Made by a program: the position numbers and the translations under genes | Shown: piece after piece, positions 8,514 through 17,738 of the stretch | Layout: the number at the start of each line of letters is the position of its first letter | Numbering within the stretch: the stretch's first letter is position 1 | Notes under the pieces: generated by a model | What the model saw: only the letters and a program-made list of their open reading frames with translations | Database searches by the model: none | Told to the model about the DNA's origin: nothing | Assembly (NCBI RefSeq): GCF_030408855.1 | Contig: NZ_CP047358.1 | Location: 1,612,001 to 1,676,000 of the forward strand | From: Corynebacterium glaucum | GTDB lineage: Bacteria > Actinomycetota > Actinomycetes > Mycobacteriales > Mycobacteriaceae | Length of the DNA stretch: 64,000 bases | Reading direction: 5' to 3'

Positions 8514-10062
8514 GGTTCGCCGAACCCTCCTCGAGGCCGCCGAGATCGTTGTCCTCGCCGGCGGCCTTGGCCTCGCGGGCAATCACGCGGTCATCCACGC
8601 TGCGGCGGGTGACTGGGTCGGAGCCGTCCCAGAACTCGACGTTCTTCAGCTCCGGCAGCATGTCGCGGTGGAATACCGGGTCAATGCCGTGGCGGCGCTG
8701 CTCGTTGAAGTTCTTCAGCAGTTTGATGGCCACCCCGCCCAGCGGGATGATCGCGACGATGTTGAACAGTGCCAGCAAGCCGGCCATGGTGTCGCCCAGC
8801 GCCCACACCAGCGGCACGGAACCGAAGGCGCCGAAGATGACGAAGCCGATGACCACTACGCGAAAGACGGTCATCGCTGTCTTCGAGTCGGTGAGGTACT
8901 CCAGGTTCGCCTGCGCGAGGTAATAGTTGCCGATGATGGAGGAAAACGCCAGGAAGAACAAGATGAACGTCACCGCGTGCGCACCCCAGGCGCCGACGGA
9001 GTCCGCCAACGCGGACTGGGTCAGTGCGGCGCCCTGGATGTCATCGAAGCCGTAGTTCACGGCCGGGCCGAGCAGCACGACGAAGGCGGTGATCGTACAC
9101 ACGATAAGGGTGTCGAAATAGACGCCGAGCGTTTGCACCAGGCCCTGCTTGACCGGATGGGACACCGTCGCAGTCGCCGCGGCGTTCGGGGCGGAGCCCA
9201 TACCGGCCTCGTTGGAGAACAGTCCGCGGCGCATGCCCTGCATGAACGCCGCGCCGACAGCAGCGCCGGCGACCTGCTGTAGACCGAGCGCGTGGCCGAC
9301 GATGAGGGAGAACATGGCCGGGATCTCATCGATGTTCACGATGAGGACCCACACGCCCAGCAGGATGTAGGTGCCGGCCATGAACGGCACGATCACCTGC
9401 GTCCAGGACGCGATGCGGGTCACGCCGCCGAAGATGACCAGCGCGGTCAGGGTGGCCAGCACCGCGGCGACGATGCCCTTCAACAGGGTCGAATCAGTGC
9501 CGAGGGAGCCACCGACGGCCTCGACGATCGAGTTGGTCTGGATCGCGTTGTAGACGAAGCCGTAGGTGAGAAAGAGAAAAACGGAAAACAGCGTGGCCAG
9601 CGGAGCCCAGCCCAGGCCGCGCGTCATGTAGTAGGCCGGGCCGCCGTGGTAGTTGCCCTCGTCGTCCTTGGTCTTCCACAGCTGCGCCAGCGTGGACTCG
9701 ACGAAGGACGTCGCGCCGCCGATCAGCGCGAGCATCCACATCCAGAACACCGCGCCCGGGCCGCCGATAGAGATGGCCAGCGCAACACCGGCGATGTTGC
9801 CCGTGCCCACGCGCGAGGCGGCAGATATGGTGAACGCCTTAAAAGCGGAGATGCCGCCGTACTCCTCGTCCAGGTCGCGGCCTTGGCGGTCCTTGCCCTT
9901 CGGGGTCTCTGCAATCGCCTTGAACATGTCAGGCAATAGGCGCACCTGCACGAACAGGGTGCGCAGGCCGAAGTAGAGGCCAGCGGCGATCAAGAACCAG
10001 GGGACAAGGGTCCAGACGACGCCGTTGAGGGTTCCGTCGACGAAATTGAAGGCGTTCTCCAC
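8506..10062 (-). CDS. Sodium:alanine symporter, AGCS family
   Basis: The 518-residue protein has about eleven membrane segments and the AGCS signatures TISAASRVGTGNIAGVALAI and SNEAGMGSAPNAAATA. These transporters import alanine or glycine with sodium. The GTG start is 7 nt after a TAGTAT box, indicating a leaderless mRNA. acyP and the flavin reductase follow without a gap and are probably co-transcribed. Confidence 0.92.
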   Translation of the reverse strand: MENAFNFVDGTLNGVVWTLVPWFLIAAGLYFGLRTLFVQVRLLPDMFKAIAETPKGKDRQGRDLDEEYGGISAFKAFTISAASRVGTGNIAGVALAISIGGPGAVFWMWMLALIGGATSFVESTLAQLWKTKDDEGNYHGGPAYYMTRGLGWAPLATLFSVFLFLTYGFVYNAIQTNSIVEAVGGSLGTDSTLLKGIVAAVLATLTALVIFGGVTRIASWTQVIVPFMAGTYILLGVWVLIVNIDEIPAMFSLIVGHALGLQQVAGAAVGAAFMQGMRRGLFSNEAGMGSAPNAAATATVSHPVKQGLVQTLGVYFDTLIVCTITAFVVLLGPAVNYGFDDIQGAALTQSALADSVGAWGAHAVTFILFFLAFSSIIGNYYLAQANLEYLTDSKTAMTVFRVVVIGFVIFGAFGSVPLVWALGDTMAGLLALFNIVAIIPLGGVAIKLLKNFNEQRRHGIDPVFHRDMLPELKNVEFWDGSDPVTRRSVDDRVIAREAKAAGEDNDLGGLEEGSANHG

Positions 10063-10069
10063 GCCCGCG

Positions 10070-10075
10070 ATACTA
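10070..10075 (-). promoter_or_regulatory. -10 box of the AGCS symporter gene (leaderless)
   Basis: TAGTAT on the minus strand ends 7 nt before the GTG start; no Shine-Dalgarno is present. Confidence 0.5.
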
Positions 10076-10114
10076 GCGGAGTGGTTCTCATTTTCCCCAC
10101 ACCGGTGGAGACTT

Positions 10115-10576
10115 CTACGGCTTGAACAAGTCGAGAACTAATGTGGGCAAGCCGAGGCGCCTCGTGCAGTCCGAGATGTATTCGCGCGCGTAGGGGTAGA
10201 GGGCAAACAGTCCGGTGGTGTTGGCGAAAGCCTCCAGTTCCTCATCGCTGGCCTCGTCGAAAAGGGTATGCGTGAAAGCGGCAGTGAACTCACTCTGCAG
10301 CGTAGCGACCGAGTCTGTGACATCCTCCGCGTCGGAACTGATGGTCACGCTGAATCCGCAACTAACCAAAAGCAGCCCGGCTGAATCGCCGATGGCAGGA
10401 GCGATTTCTGCTTCGGGCGAGATGTCCAGCTCGACCGAAAGCGACGCGGTTGGATTGGGCACGAAGTGCAAACGCACGTCTGACTGCGTCAGTCTGATGT
10501 CTCGCAAGTTCGCGTTGCCGGCGATACGGCCGGCCTGCACTCTCAACTCATCCTGTGGCGCGCAGTTGATCGCCAT
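10115..10576 (-). CDS. SecB-like chaperone of a toxin-antitoxin-chaperone module
   Basis: The 153-residue protein matches the SecB-like chaperones of TAC modules, such as Rv1957 of Mycobacterium tuberculosis. It has LRDIRL near the N-terminus and the C-terminal block FALYPYAREYISDCTRRLGL followed by PTLVLDLF. In known modules the chaperone folds and protects the unstable antitoxin. The ATG follows the antitoxin stop directly (TAAATG), with AAGGTGAG upstream, so synthesis is coupled. Actinobacteria normally lack housekeeping SecB, which supports a dedicated role. Confidence 0.88.
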   Translation of the reverse strand: MAINCAPQDELRVQAGRIAGNANLRDIRLTQSDVRLHFVPNPTASLSVELDISPEAEIAPAIGDSAGLLLVSCGFSVTISSDAEDVTDSVATLQSEFTAAFTHTLFDEASDEELEAFANTTGLFALYPYAREYISDCTRRLGLPTLVLDLFKP

Positions 10577-11002
10577 TTAACTCACCTTGATGTCTGAGTA
10601 AGAAGAGGAGAATTCGCGCAGGCATGCCCTATGGGACGTTTCCCGAGTGGTAGTCGAAGTGGACACACAGCGGTAGGGGGAAATGACGGACGCGGCGCTT
10701 CCAGGAGCGTCGACCACGAGTCGAATTCTTGCCCCGACAGCTCGCGCGTACCGCTGCATAGTGGACAGCTGCGGATCTGTTTCGCCGCGCTCAAGATCGG
10801 AGATAGCGGATTGGGTGGTTCCCATGGCTGCCGCAACATCTTTTTGGGAAAGTTTGCCGTTCTTGCGCGCCTCACGGAGGCGATCAGCCACTTCACTACG
10901 GACGTGCGCGTCTTCAAACGCTTCACGGATCTCCGGGTCGTCCAAGAACTCTTCGACCTCAAACTCGACCGAATTGGCCCTGATGTAATCGTCCGATTTC
11001 AT
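10577..11002 (-). CDS. higA: HigA-type antitoxin (XRE/HTH) with a C-terminal extension
   Basis: The 141-residue protein has a Cro/C1 helix-turn-helix (KLSQKDVAAAMGTTQSAISD LERGETDP, about residues 51-78). After YARAVGARIRLVV it carries about 40 further residues ending in FSSSYSDIKVS. In chaperone-dependent antitoxins such a tail is the chaperone addiction segment. It should neutralise the upstream toxin and repress the module. AAAGGGG precedes the ATG by 5 nt. The gene lies between toxin and chaperone, as in TAC operons. Confidence 0.88.
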   Translation of the reverse strand: MKSDDYIRANSVEFEVEEFLDDPEIREAFEDAHVRSEVADRLREARKNGKLSQKDVAAAMGTTQSAISDLERGETDPQLSTMQRYARAVGARIRLVVDAPGSAASVISPYRCVSTSTTTRETSHRACLREFSSSYSDIKVS

Positions 11003-11024
11003 CGGTACCCCTTTCGCTTCCCCT

Positions 11025-11046
11025 AAGTTAATCGGTTTGAACCGAT
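11025..11046 (-). promoter_or_regulatory. Probable HigA operator and internal promoter between toxin and antitoxin
   Basis: A perfect inverted repeat, ATCGGTT-TG-AACCGAT (11031-11046), abuts a TAACTT -10 box (11025-11030, minus strand). The repeat fills the 17-nt spacer upstream of this box, where a bound repressor would block RNA polymerase. Transcription would begin shortly before the antitoxin Shine-Dalgarno and give antitoxin and chaperone without toxin. Confidence 0.55.
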
Positions 11047-11073
11047 ACTAACTCGGAACGGTCTACAACGCAA

Positions 11074-11421
11074 TTACTCCTTACGGGCTTTCCACGTCTT
11101 GCTCCGCTCCACCGCCTTGTCGATCTCCATCATCGGCGTCTTTTGCGTGTTCTTGTAGAAGCAAGAGAGGATGATGATGTGCACTGGCGAGTCCTGGATT
11201 GCCATCGCGCGGTAGTGGTTGTTGCCAACCTGCGCCCTTATCTCAAAAATGTCATCGCGGATGGATCTCAAATCCCCGCTTCGGGACTTACCTCGCTTGA
11301 GCCGGTTGATTTTCTCAAGCAACGCCGCTTGCCCCTGCTTGTCTAGTGACTGCAGTTCTTTCTTGCTCACCGGCATGGCATCGCCGCCCGGCGCGAACCA
11401 GCGGACCTGCATTCGCGTCAT
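11074..11421 (-). CDS. higB: HigB-type toxin of a toxin-antitoxin-chaperone module
   Basis: The 115-residue protein belongs to the RelE/HigB (Gp49-like) ribosome-dependent mRNA interferases. It shows IRDDIFEIRAQVGNNHYRAM, then HIIILSCFYKNTQKTP and EIDKAVERSKTWK, which follow the pattern of Rv1955. I chose the ATG at 11421 because AAGGAGGGG sits 4 nt before it; a longer open frame upstream would overlap mutM. The toxin comes first, 71 nt before the antitoxin, as in mycobacterial TAC operons. Confidence 0.88.
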   Translation of the reverse strand: MTRMQVRWFAPGGDAMPVSKKELQSLDKQGQAALLEKINRLKRGKSRSGDLRSIRDDIFEIRAQVGNNHYRAMAIQDSPVHIIILSCFYKNTQKTPMMEIDKAVERSKTWKARKE

Positions 11422-11464
11422 TGCCCCTCCTTCAACCATGCGATATGCCATTAAGGGTACGTTG

Positions 11465-12286
11465 TCACCGAACCTGGCACACCGGGCAGTAGTAACTGGA
11501 GCGCTGCCCCACCACAACCCGCTCAATCGGGGTGCCGCAGCGCGCGCAAGGCTTGCCCGCTTGCCCGTACGCGTTCAATGAGCGCGAAAAATACCCGGAT
11601 GCACCGTTGACGTTCACGTACAAAGAATCGAAGCTGGTCCCACCTTCCTCCAGCGAGCGCTCCATCACGGCCTTCGACGCATCGAGCACCGCGACGGCGT
11701 CACGCTGGCGCATCGTGCGGGCGGTTCGCCAGGGTTTAAGTCTTGCCGCCCACATTGCCTCATCCGCGTAGATGGAGCCGATACCGGAGACCACCTCTTG
11801 GTTGAGCAGGACCGACTTCAGCGGGGAGCGCTTTGCGCGCATTGCTCGTGCGACCGCACTCGCATCGAAGGCCGCTTCAAAAGGATCCGGTGCGATGTGG
11901 GAGATCGTCTCGGGGAGCCCGTCGATAAGCGATGCATACTGCCAAACGCCGAAGGTGCGCTGGTCGACGAAGTCGAGCTCCCGGTCCCCCATGAGAGCGC
12001 GAATGCGCAGGTGGGGGCTTTGGAGGAATCCCGGCGGGCCGACGAGCATTTGGCCGCTCATTCGCAGGTGCACAACGAGCGCGTTGCCGTCGGAAAGGGT
12101 CAGCCACATGAATTTGCCGCGCCGGCCGGTGCCGGTGACGGTGAGTCCGGGCAGCACTACGGTGAGGTCGACTGCATTGCCGCGTACTGCGCGCGGGTGC
12201 AGGACTTCTACTGTGTCGAAAGTGCGGCCGACGACGTGGGTGTCCAAGCCGCGACGCACCACCTCGACTTCGGGCAGTTCCGGCAT
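11465..12286 (-). CDS. mutM: Formamidopyrimidine-DNA glycosylase
   Basis: MutM (Fpg) removes 8-oxoguanine and nicks the abasic site. The 273-residue protein begins MPELPEVEVVRRGL, with the catalytic Pro2 and Glu3. It has the helix-two-turn-helix region (LNQEVVSGIGSIYADEAMW) and ends with a four-Cys zinc finger (CARCG...YYCPVCQ). Its ATG overlaps the rnc stop by 1 nt (TAATG), so it is translated with rnc. Confidence 0.96.
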   Translation of the reverse strand: MPELPEVEVVRRGLDTHVVGRTFDTVEVLHPRAVRGNAVDLTVVLPGLTVTGTGRRGKFMWLTLSDGNALVVHLRMSGQMLVGPPGFLQSPHLRIRALMGDRELDFVDQRTFGVWQYASLIDGLPETISHIAPDPFEAAFDASAVARAMRAKRSPLKSVLLNQEVVSGIGSIYADEAMWAARLKPWRTARTMRQRDAVAVLDASKAVMERSLEEGGTSFDSLYVNVNGASGYFSRSLNAYGQAGKPCARCGTPIERVVVGQRSSYYCPVCQVR

Positions 12287-13056
12287 TACTGCTTGGCCCC
12301 GAGCACTGCCTCAGCCGTGTGGTCGCGAAGGAACAGCACGGCTTGGTGCGCCGCCTCTTGTTCCGCGAGCTTCTTGTTCGGGCCGGTTCCAGTGCCGCGA
12401 ACCACGCCGTCCACCAGTACTTCTGCGGTGAAGGTCTGGTTGTGGTCGGGGCCTTCGGCCTCCGCGCGGTACTCGGCGACCGGCAACTTCAGCTCCGCTA
12501 GGCGTACCTGCAGCGTGGTCTTCCAATCCTGGTGCTTTGTGGTCGCGGTGGCGCTGCGCAGCTTGGCGTCGAAAAGTGTGAGCACTACCTCGCGTGCGGT
12601 TTCAAAGCCGTGTTCGAGGTAGATTGCGCCGAGCAGCGCCTCGGTGGTGTCGGCGAGGATCGACTCCTTCTCGCGGCCGCCGGTGAGTTCCTCACCGCGG
12701 CCGATCAGCATGTGCGGGCCGAGATCGATCTCCCGGGCGATGTCCGCGAGCCCGTAGCGCGACACGATCGCTGCGCGCATCGGCGAGAGCTCCGACTCCG
12801 GGCGTGAGGGGTAGAGCTCGAAGAGTTTGTGCGCCACCGAAAGGCCGAGCACCGCGTCGCCGACGAACTCGAGGCGTTCGTTGTTCGGCAGGTGGTTGTG
12901 CTCGTTGGCGAATGATCGGTGGGTCAGCGCCAGCTTGAGCATCTCCGGCGAGATCTCTACGCCGACAGCCGTGAGCAGCGGCGCGTGATCGACTGCGTCG
13001 TATGCCTGCTGCCACGCGTCGTCGTGACTGATTCGCTTTTTACGGGCGCGGCTCAC
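12286..13056 (-). CDS. rnc: Ribonuclease III
   Basis: RNase III cleaves double-stranded RNA in rRNA and mRNA processing. The protein (256 residues) has the signature NERLEFVGDAVLGL, the metal-binding E in DTTEALLGAIYLE, and a C-terminal double-stranded RNA-binding domain (DWKTTLQVRLAEL to AEQEAAHQAVLFL). The GTG at 13056 overlaps the DUF177 stop (GTGA). A longer open frame reaches 13152 but would run into DUF177, so I reject it. Confidence 0.95.
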   Translation of the reverse strand: MSRARKKRISHDDAWQQAYDAVDHAPLLTAVGVEISPEMLKLALTHRSFANEHNHLPNNERLEFVGDAVLGLSVAHKLFELYPSRPESELSPMRAAIVSRYGLADIAREIDLGPHMLIGRGEELTGGREKESILADTTEALLGAIYLEHGFETAREVVLTLFDAKLRSATATTKHQDWKTTLQVRLAELKLPVAEYRAEAEGPDHNQTFTAEVLVDGVVRGTGTGPNKKLAEQEAAHQAVLFLRDHTAEAVLGAKQ

Positions 13057-13589
13057 AGAAACTTCTCCAGGCCAGCCCAGCGCGGGTCCACCCGGTCCTG
13101 CTGCTCCCCCGAAACCCCATCCGGGGACGGCACGTCGGTGTCGCCCTCGCACTCCGGCTCGCAGGTCGGGTTGAACGGCAGGTTCAGACCAGCCTCGTCG
13201 ACAAAGGCCTGCTCCAGGTCCGCCTTGTCATCCACCACGCGCATGATCTCGTCGCCGGAGCCGCGATCCTCATCGGCCTCGTCATCGCCGGAAATGAATG
13301 CGTCAGACGCGGAGAACACCTGCTCTACCCGCAGCGTGTGCTCTGGGGTGAGCTCTTTCAGGCAGCGCACGCATTGGCCGGTGAGCTGCGCGGTCGCAGT
13401 CGCATCCACCATGACACCGCTTCCGAGCGGAATGATGGTCGCTTCGACCTCGACCTCTTGGCCTTCTTCGATGGCGATCATTGCTGGCCCGATGCGCGAG
13501 GGCGAAGAGCCGGTCTGGGTGACGGTAATGGGCAGGCCGTCGCCGTTCATAGCCTCGGCGACGTTGATGATGAACGGATTTCCAGACAT
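13053..13589 (-). CDS. DUF177/YceD family protein
   Basis: The 178-residue protein is of the YceD family, which in many bacteria is linked to ribosomal protein L32 and 23S rRNA accumulation. It shows QCVRCLKEL and, near the end, PTCEPECEG, forming paired Cys motifs that could bind zinc, set in an acidic protein. rpmF, often next to it elsewhere, is absent; rnc follows with a 4-nt overlap. Confidence 0.85.
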   Translation of the reverse strand: MSGNPFIINVAEAMNGDGLPITVTQTGSSPSRIGPAMIAIEEGQEVEVEATIIPLGSGVMVDATATAQLTGQCVRCLKELTPEHTLRVEQVFSASDAFISGDDEADEDRGSGDEIMRVVDDKADLEQAFVDEAGLNLPFNPTCEPECEGDTDVPSPDGVSGEQQDRVDPRWAGLEKFL

Positions 13590-13667
13590 AACAATCCCTA
13601 ACCCTACAGTCTGTGGCGATCACCGCCGACTTCGTTCGCCAACGGCGATTACCGGCCGAATAACGGC

Positions 13668-14498
13668 TTAGTAGTCCTCTGGGTACGCGTCAGCCGGCGC
13701 CTGCTCGGTGCGCGGGCGACGGCGCGGGGTGCGCTCGATTCGCTCGCCCCGGTCCGTCCGCTCGCCGCGCTCACCGCGGCGCTCGTAGCCACCCTCGGGA
13801 CGCTGCACGCCGGAGGCACCGGCACCGCGACGCAGTGCCGAACGGTCAGAGGACACGGTGCGAAGCACCGAGGAGAGCGACTCCTCGAACTCCGCGAGCT
13901 TCGCATCCACGTAGTCGTCGCACTCCGCACGCAGGCGGGCGGACTCGGTGTGCGCCTGCTCCACCAGACGGTGCGCCTCCTCGTCCGCGCGGCGCATCAC
14001 CTCAGATTCGGAGATCAAGCGCTCCTGCTGCGCAAGACCTTCGTCCACGCTGCGCTGGTACTCCTGGTTACCCGACTCGACCAGGCGCTCCGCCTCTTGG
14101 CGTGCGCGGCCCACAGTCACGTCGGCCTCTTCGCGGGCGCGGCCAACCATGTTGTTCGCGTCTTCCTCAGCGTTAGACACCAGCATGGTGGCCTGCGACT
14201 GCGCGTCGGTCAGCATGGTCTCGGACTGCGCGTGCGCATCGTCGACCAGACGGCGCGACTCGTCCTCCGCGTCCATCACCAGCACGTCCGCACGCTCCTG
14301 CGCACCACGCAGAATCTCGTCCTGCTTGTCCAGCACGTCCTGGGCATCGTCGAGTTCTTCCGGAATGGCGTTGCGCAGATCGTCGAGAAGCACGAGCATC
14401 TCGTTGCGCGGCACCATGCAGTTCGAGGTCATGGGCACGCCGTACGCCTGCTCCACGGTCTGGACGAGTTCATCGAGGGCTTCGAATACGCGGTACAT
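13668..14498 (-). CDS. sepIVA: DivIVA-like septation factor SepIVA
   Basis: This 276-residue coiled-coil protein corresponds to actinobacterial SepIVA (Rv2927c family), a DivIVA-related factor for septation and polar growth. The N-terminus MYRVFEALDELVQTVEQAYG is highly characteristic. A long Glu/Ala/Arg coiled coil follows, then a disordered Arg-rich tail (about residues 225-276). The ATG at 14498 lies 7 nt after a TACGCT box; an upstream TTG at 14519 is less likely. It heads the series DUF177-rnc-mutM, an order shared with mycobacteria. Confidence 0.87.
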   Translation of the reverse strand: MYRVFEALDELVQTVEQAYGVPMTSNCMVPRNEMLVLLDDLRNAIPEELDDAQDVLDKQDEILRGAQERADVLVMDAEDESRRLVDDAHAQSETMLTDAQSQATMLVSNAEEDANNMVGRAREEADVTVGRARQEAERLVESGNQEYQRSVDEGLAQQERLISESEVMRRADEEAHRLVEQAHTESARLRAECDDYVDAKLAEFEESLSSVLRTVSSDRSALRRGAGASGVQRPEGGYERRGERGERTDRGERIERTPRRRPRTEQAPADAYPEDY

Positions 14499-14505
14499 GG
14501 CACTC

Positions 14506-14511
14506 AGCGTA
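14506..14511 (-). promoter_or_regulatory. -10 box of sepIVA (leaderless)
   Basis: TACGCT on the minus strand ends 7 nt before the ATG; no Shine-Dalgarno is visible. Confidence 0.45.
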
Positions 14512-14557
14512 CGGCGCAAAAAGAGCTTTTCGCTTTACGACGCGTCCCCCGCCGCGC

Positions 14558-16120
<1,563 letters not shown>

Positions 16121-17326
16121 ATGAGTTTCACTTCCTCCCCCCGCCCAGTGAATGCCACCGACGCTGCCGATGCAGCTGGTACTGAACGTTCCACCAAGGT
16201 GGTCATCGCCCCTGACGCCTTCAAAGGCACCGCCTCCGCACAGCAGGCTGCCCAGTGGCTGGGCGAAGGCATCCGGGAAGTGATCAAGGACGCCGACATT
16301 TACCTCGCGCCGATGGCCGACGGCGGTGAAGGCACCTCGGAACTCTTCGCGGGCGAGCGCATCACCCTGCCCACCACGGACGCGGCCGGACGCCTGACAG
16401 AGGCAAGCTACACTTACGACGCCTCGACCACCACCGCGTTCATCGACGTCGCGGCCGCATCGGGCTTGCCCGCCGTCGCCGAAAACCCGGTGCCGATGAC
16501 CGGAGATACATACGGCACCGGCGTACTCATCGCAGATGCACAGACCCGCGGCGCGACCCGCATCGCACTCGGCCTGGGCGGCTCCGCCACCATCGACGGC
16601 GGTACTGGCATCCTCGTGGCGCTTGGAGCGAACCCGATCGACGCCCGTGGCTACCAGCTCAAGCCAGGCGGCGGTGCACTGCGCGACATCGCGGACCTTG
16701 ACACCGCGAAGGTGAACATCCCCGCCGGTGCCGTCGATTGGCTTTTGCTTGTCGACGTCGCCGCCCCCGCCACCGGCGACCACGGCGCCGCAGCGGTGTT
16801 CGGCCCGCAAAAAGGGGCCTCCGAAGAGGACGTGGAGGTGCTCGATGAGGGGCTTGCAAGGCTTTGCGACGTCGCGGGCGTCGACCCTACAACTCCCGGG
16901 ATGGGCGCGGCGGGCGGTGTTGGCATTGGCTTGACCTGGCTGTCTACCTTGCTGCACGGCGACGCTTCGCACGTCCAGATCGTGCCCGGCGCGCGCATGG
17001 TCGCAGACGCGAACGGGCTCGCAGAACAGCTCACCGACGCAGCACTGGTGATCACAGGCGAGGGCCGCTTCGACGCTCAGACTGCCGCTGGAAAGGTCGC
17101 GGCCACCGTCTTCGATCTCGTGGAGGAGCACAACCCGGAGGCGGTGGTCGCCGTGGCCTCAGGCGAGTTCCAGGACACGCCTCGCGAAGTTGCCAGCAAC
17201 GAGGTCATCGCCGTGACGTTGCCCGACCCTTCCGAGGCAGGCGAAGCCGGCACCGCCGAGCAGCTGCGCCGCGCCGGCGCAGAGATCGCAGTCGCCTACC
17301 TGCGGACCTCGACGGTCCAGGGGTAG
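16121..17326 (+). CDS. glxK: Glycerate kinase (GlxK/GarK family)
   Basis: The enzyme phosphorylates D-glycerate in glyoxylate and serine-linked metabolism. The 401-residue protein shows VVIAPDAFKGTASAQQAA, PMADGGEGTSEL, LGLGGSATIDGGTGI and TGEGRFDAQTAAGK, all typical of this family. The first 25 residues before STKVVIAPD are extra, so a later start is possible but none is better supported. Its 3' end overlaps the convergent small gene by 31 nt. Confidence 0.92.
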   Translation: MSFTSSPRPVNATDAADAAGTERSTKVVIAPDAFKGTASAQQAAQWLGEGIREVIKDADIYLAPMADGGEGTSELFAGERITLPTTDAAGRLTEASYTYDASTTTAFIDVAAASGLPAVAENPVPMTGDTYGTGVLIADAQTRGATRIALGLGGSATIDGGTGILVALGANPIDARGYQLKPGGGALRDIADLDTAKVNIPAGAVDWLLLVDVAAPATGDHGAAAVFGPQKGASEEDVEVLDEGLARLCDVAGVDPTTPGMGAAGGVGIGLTWLSTLLHGDASHVQIVPGARMVADANGLAEQLTDAALVITGEGRFDAQTAAGKVAATVFDLVEEHNPEAVVAVASGEFQDTPREVASNEVIAVTLPDPSEAGEAGTAEQLRRAGAEIAVAYLRTSTVQG

Positions 17327-17703
17327 ATCGAAGCAACCTCAAACTGGTCCTGCTGTTCGAGGGCGGCCGGGTCATTCGGCAGCGTCGCTTTCGGAGTGAG
17401 AATGCGTGACAGCCCCATTGCGAGGCGGTTGTAGCTGTCTGCGCCCTCGGCGGTGATCACGTAGCGGTGGACCTGCGCGCCGTCATCTGCCGGATCGGTA
17501 CCGCGGTCCGCTTCATAGGTAGAGGTTAGCTGGGCGTGCACGGTGGCGTCGATAAGCAAGGTACCCTCCTGGACCACCGACCCAGCGGTGAGTTTGCCGC
17601 GGCGAACGAGGATGTCGAGCGCTCGCTGAAAGGCCGCGCCGACCTCGTCAGCGGCGGTGGGCGGGACCAGGACGTCGAACACAATGGCTGGCATGCCTTC
17701 CAA
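17296..17703 (-). CDS. Conserved hypothetical protein
   Basis: The 135-residue protein (IVFDVLVPPTAADEVGAAFQ, then LIDATVHAQLTSTYEAD and AEGADSYNRLAMGLSRIL) is not recognised. It has no membrane segment or export signal. TTG at 17703 has AAGG 6 nt upstream; ATG at 17694 is the alternative. It overlaps the end of glxK by 31 nt on the other strand, and the composition and heptad-like Ala/Leu pattern look like real coding sequence. Confidence 0.6.
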   Translation of the reverse strand: MEGMPAIVFDVLVPPTAADEVGAAFQRALDILVRRGKLTAGSVVQEGTLLIDATVHAQLTSTYEADRGTDPADDGAQVHRYVITAEGADSYNRLAMGLSRILTPKATLPNDPAALEQQDQFEVASIYPWTVEVRR

Positions 17704-17725
17704 GGCTAGCCTTCGGTGGCGCGAG

Positions 17726-17731
17726 TAGGGT
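17726..17731 (+). promoter_or_regulatory. -10 box of the DUF4921 gene (leaderless)
   Basis: TAGGGT ends 7 nt before the ATG at 17739. Confidence 0.45.
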
Positions 17732-17738
17732 GCAAAGC

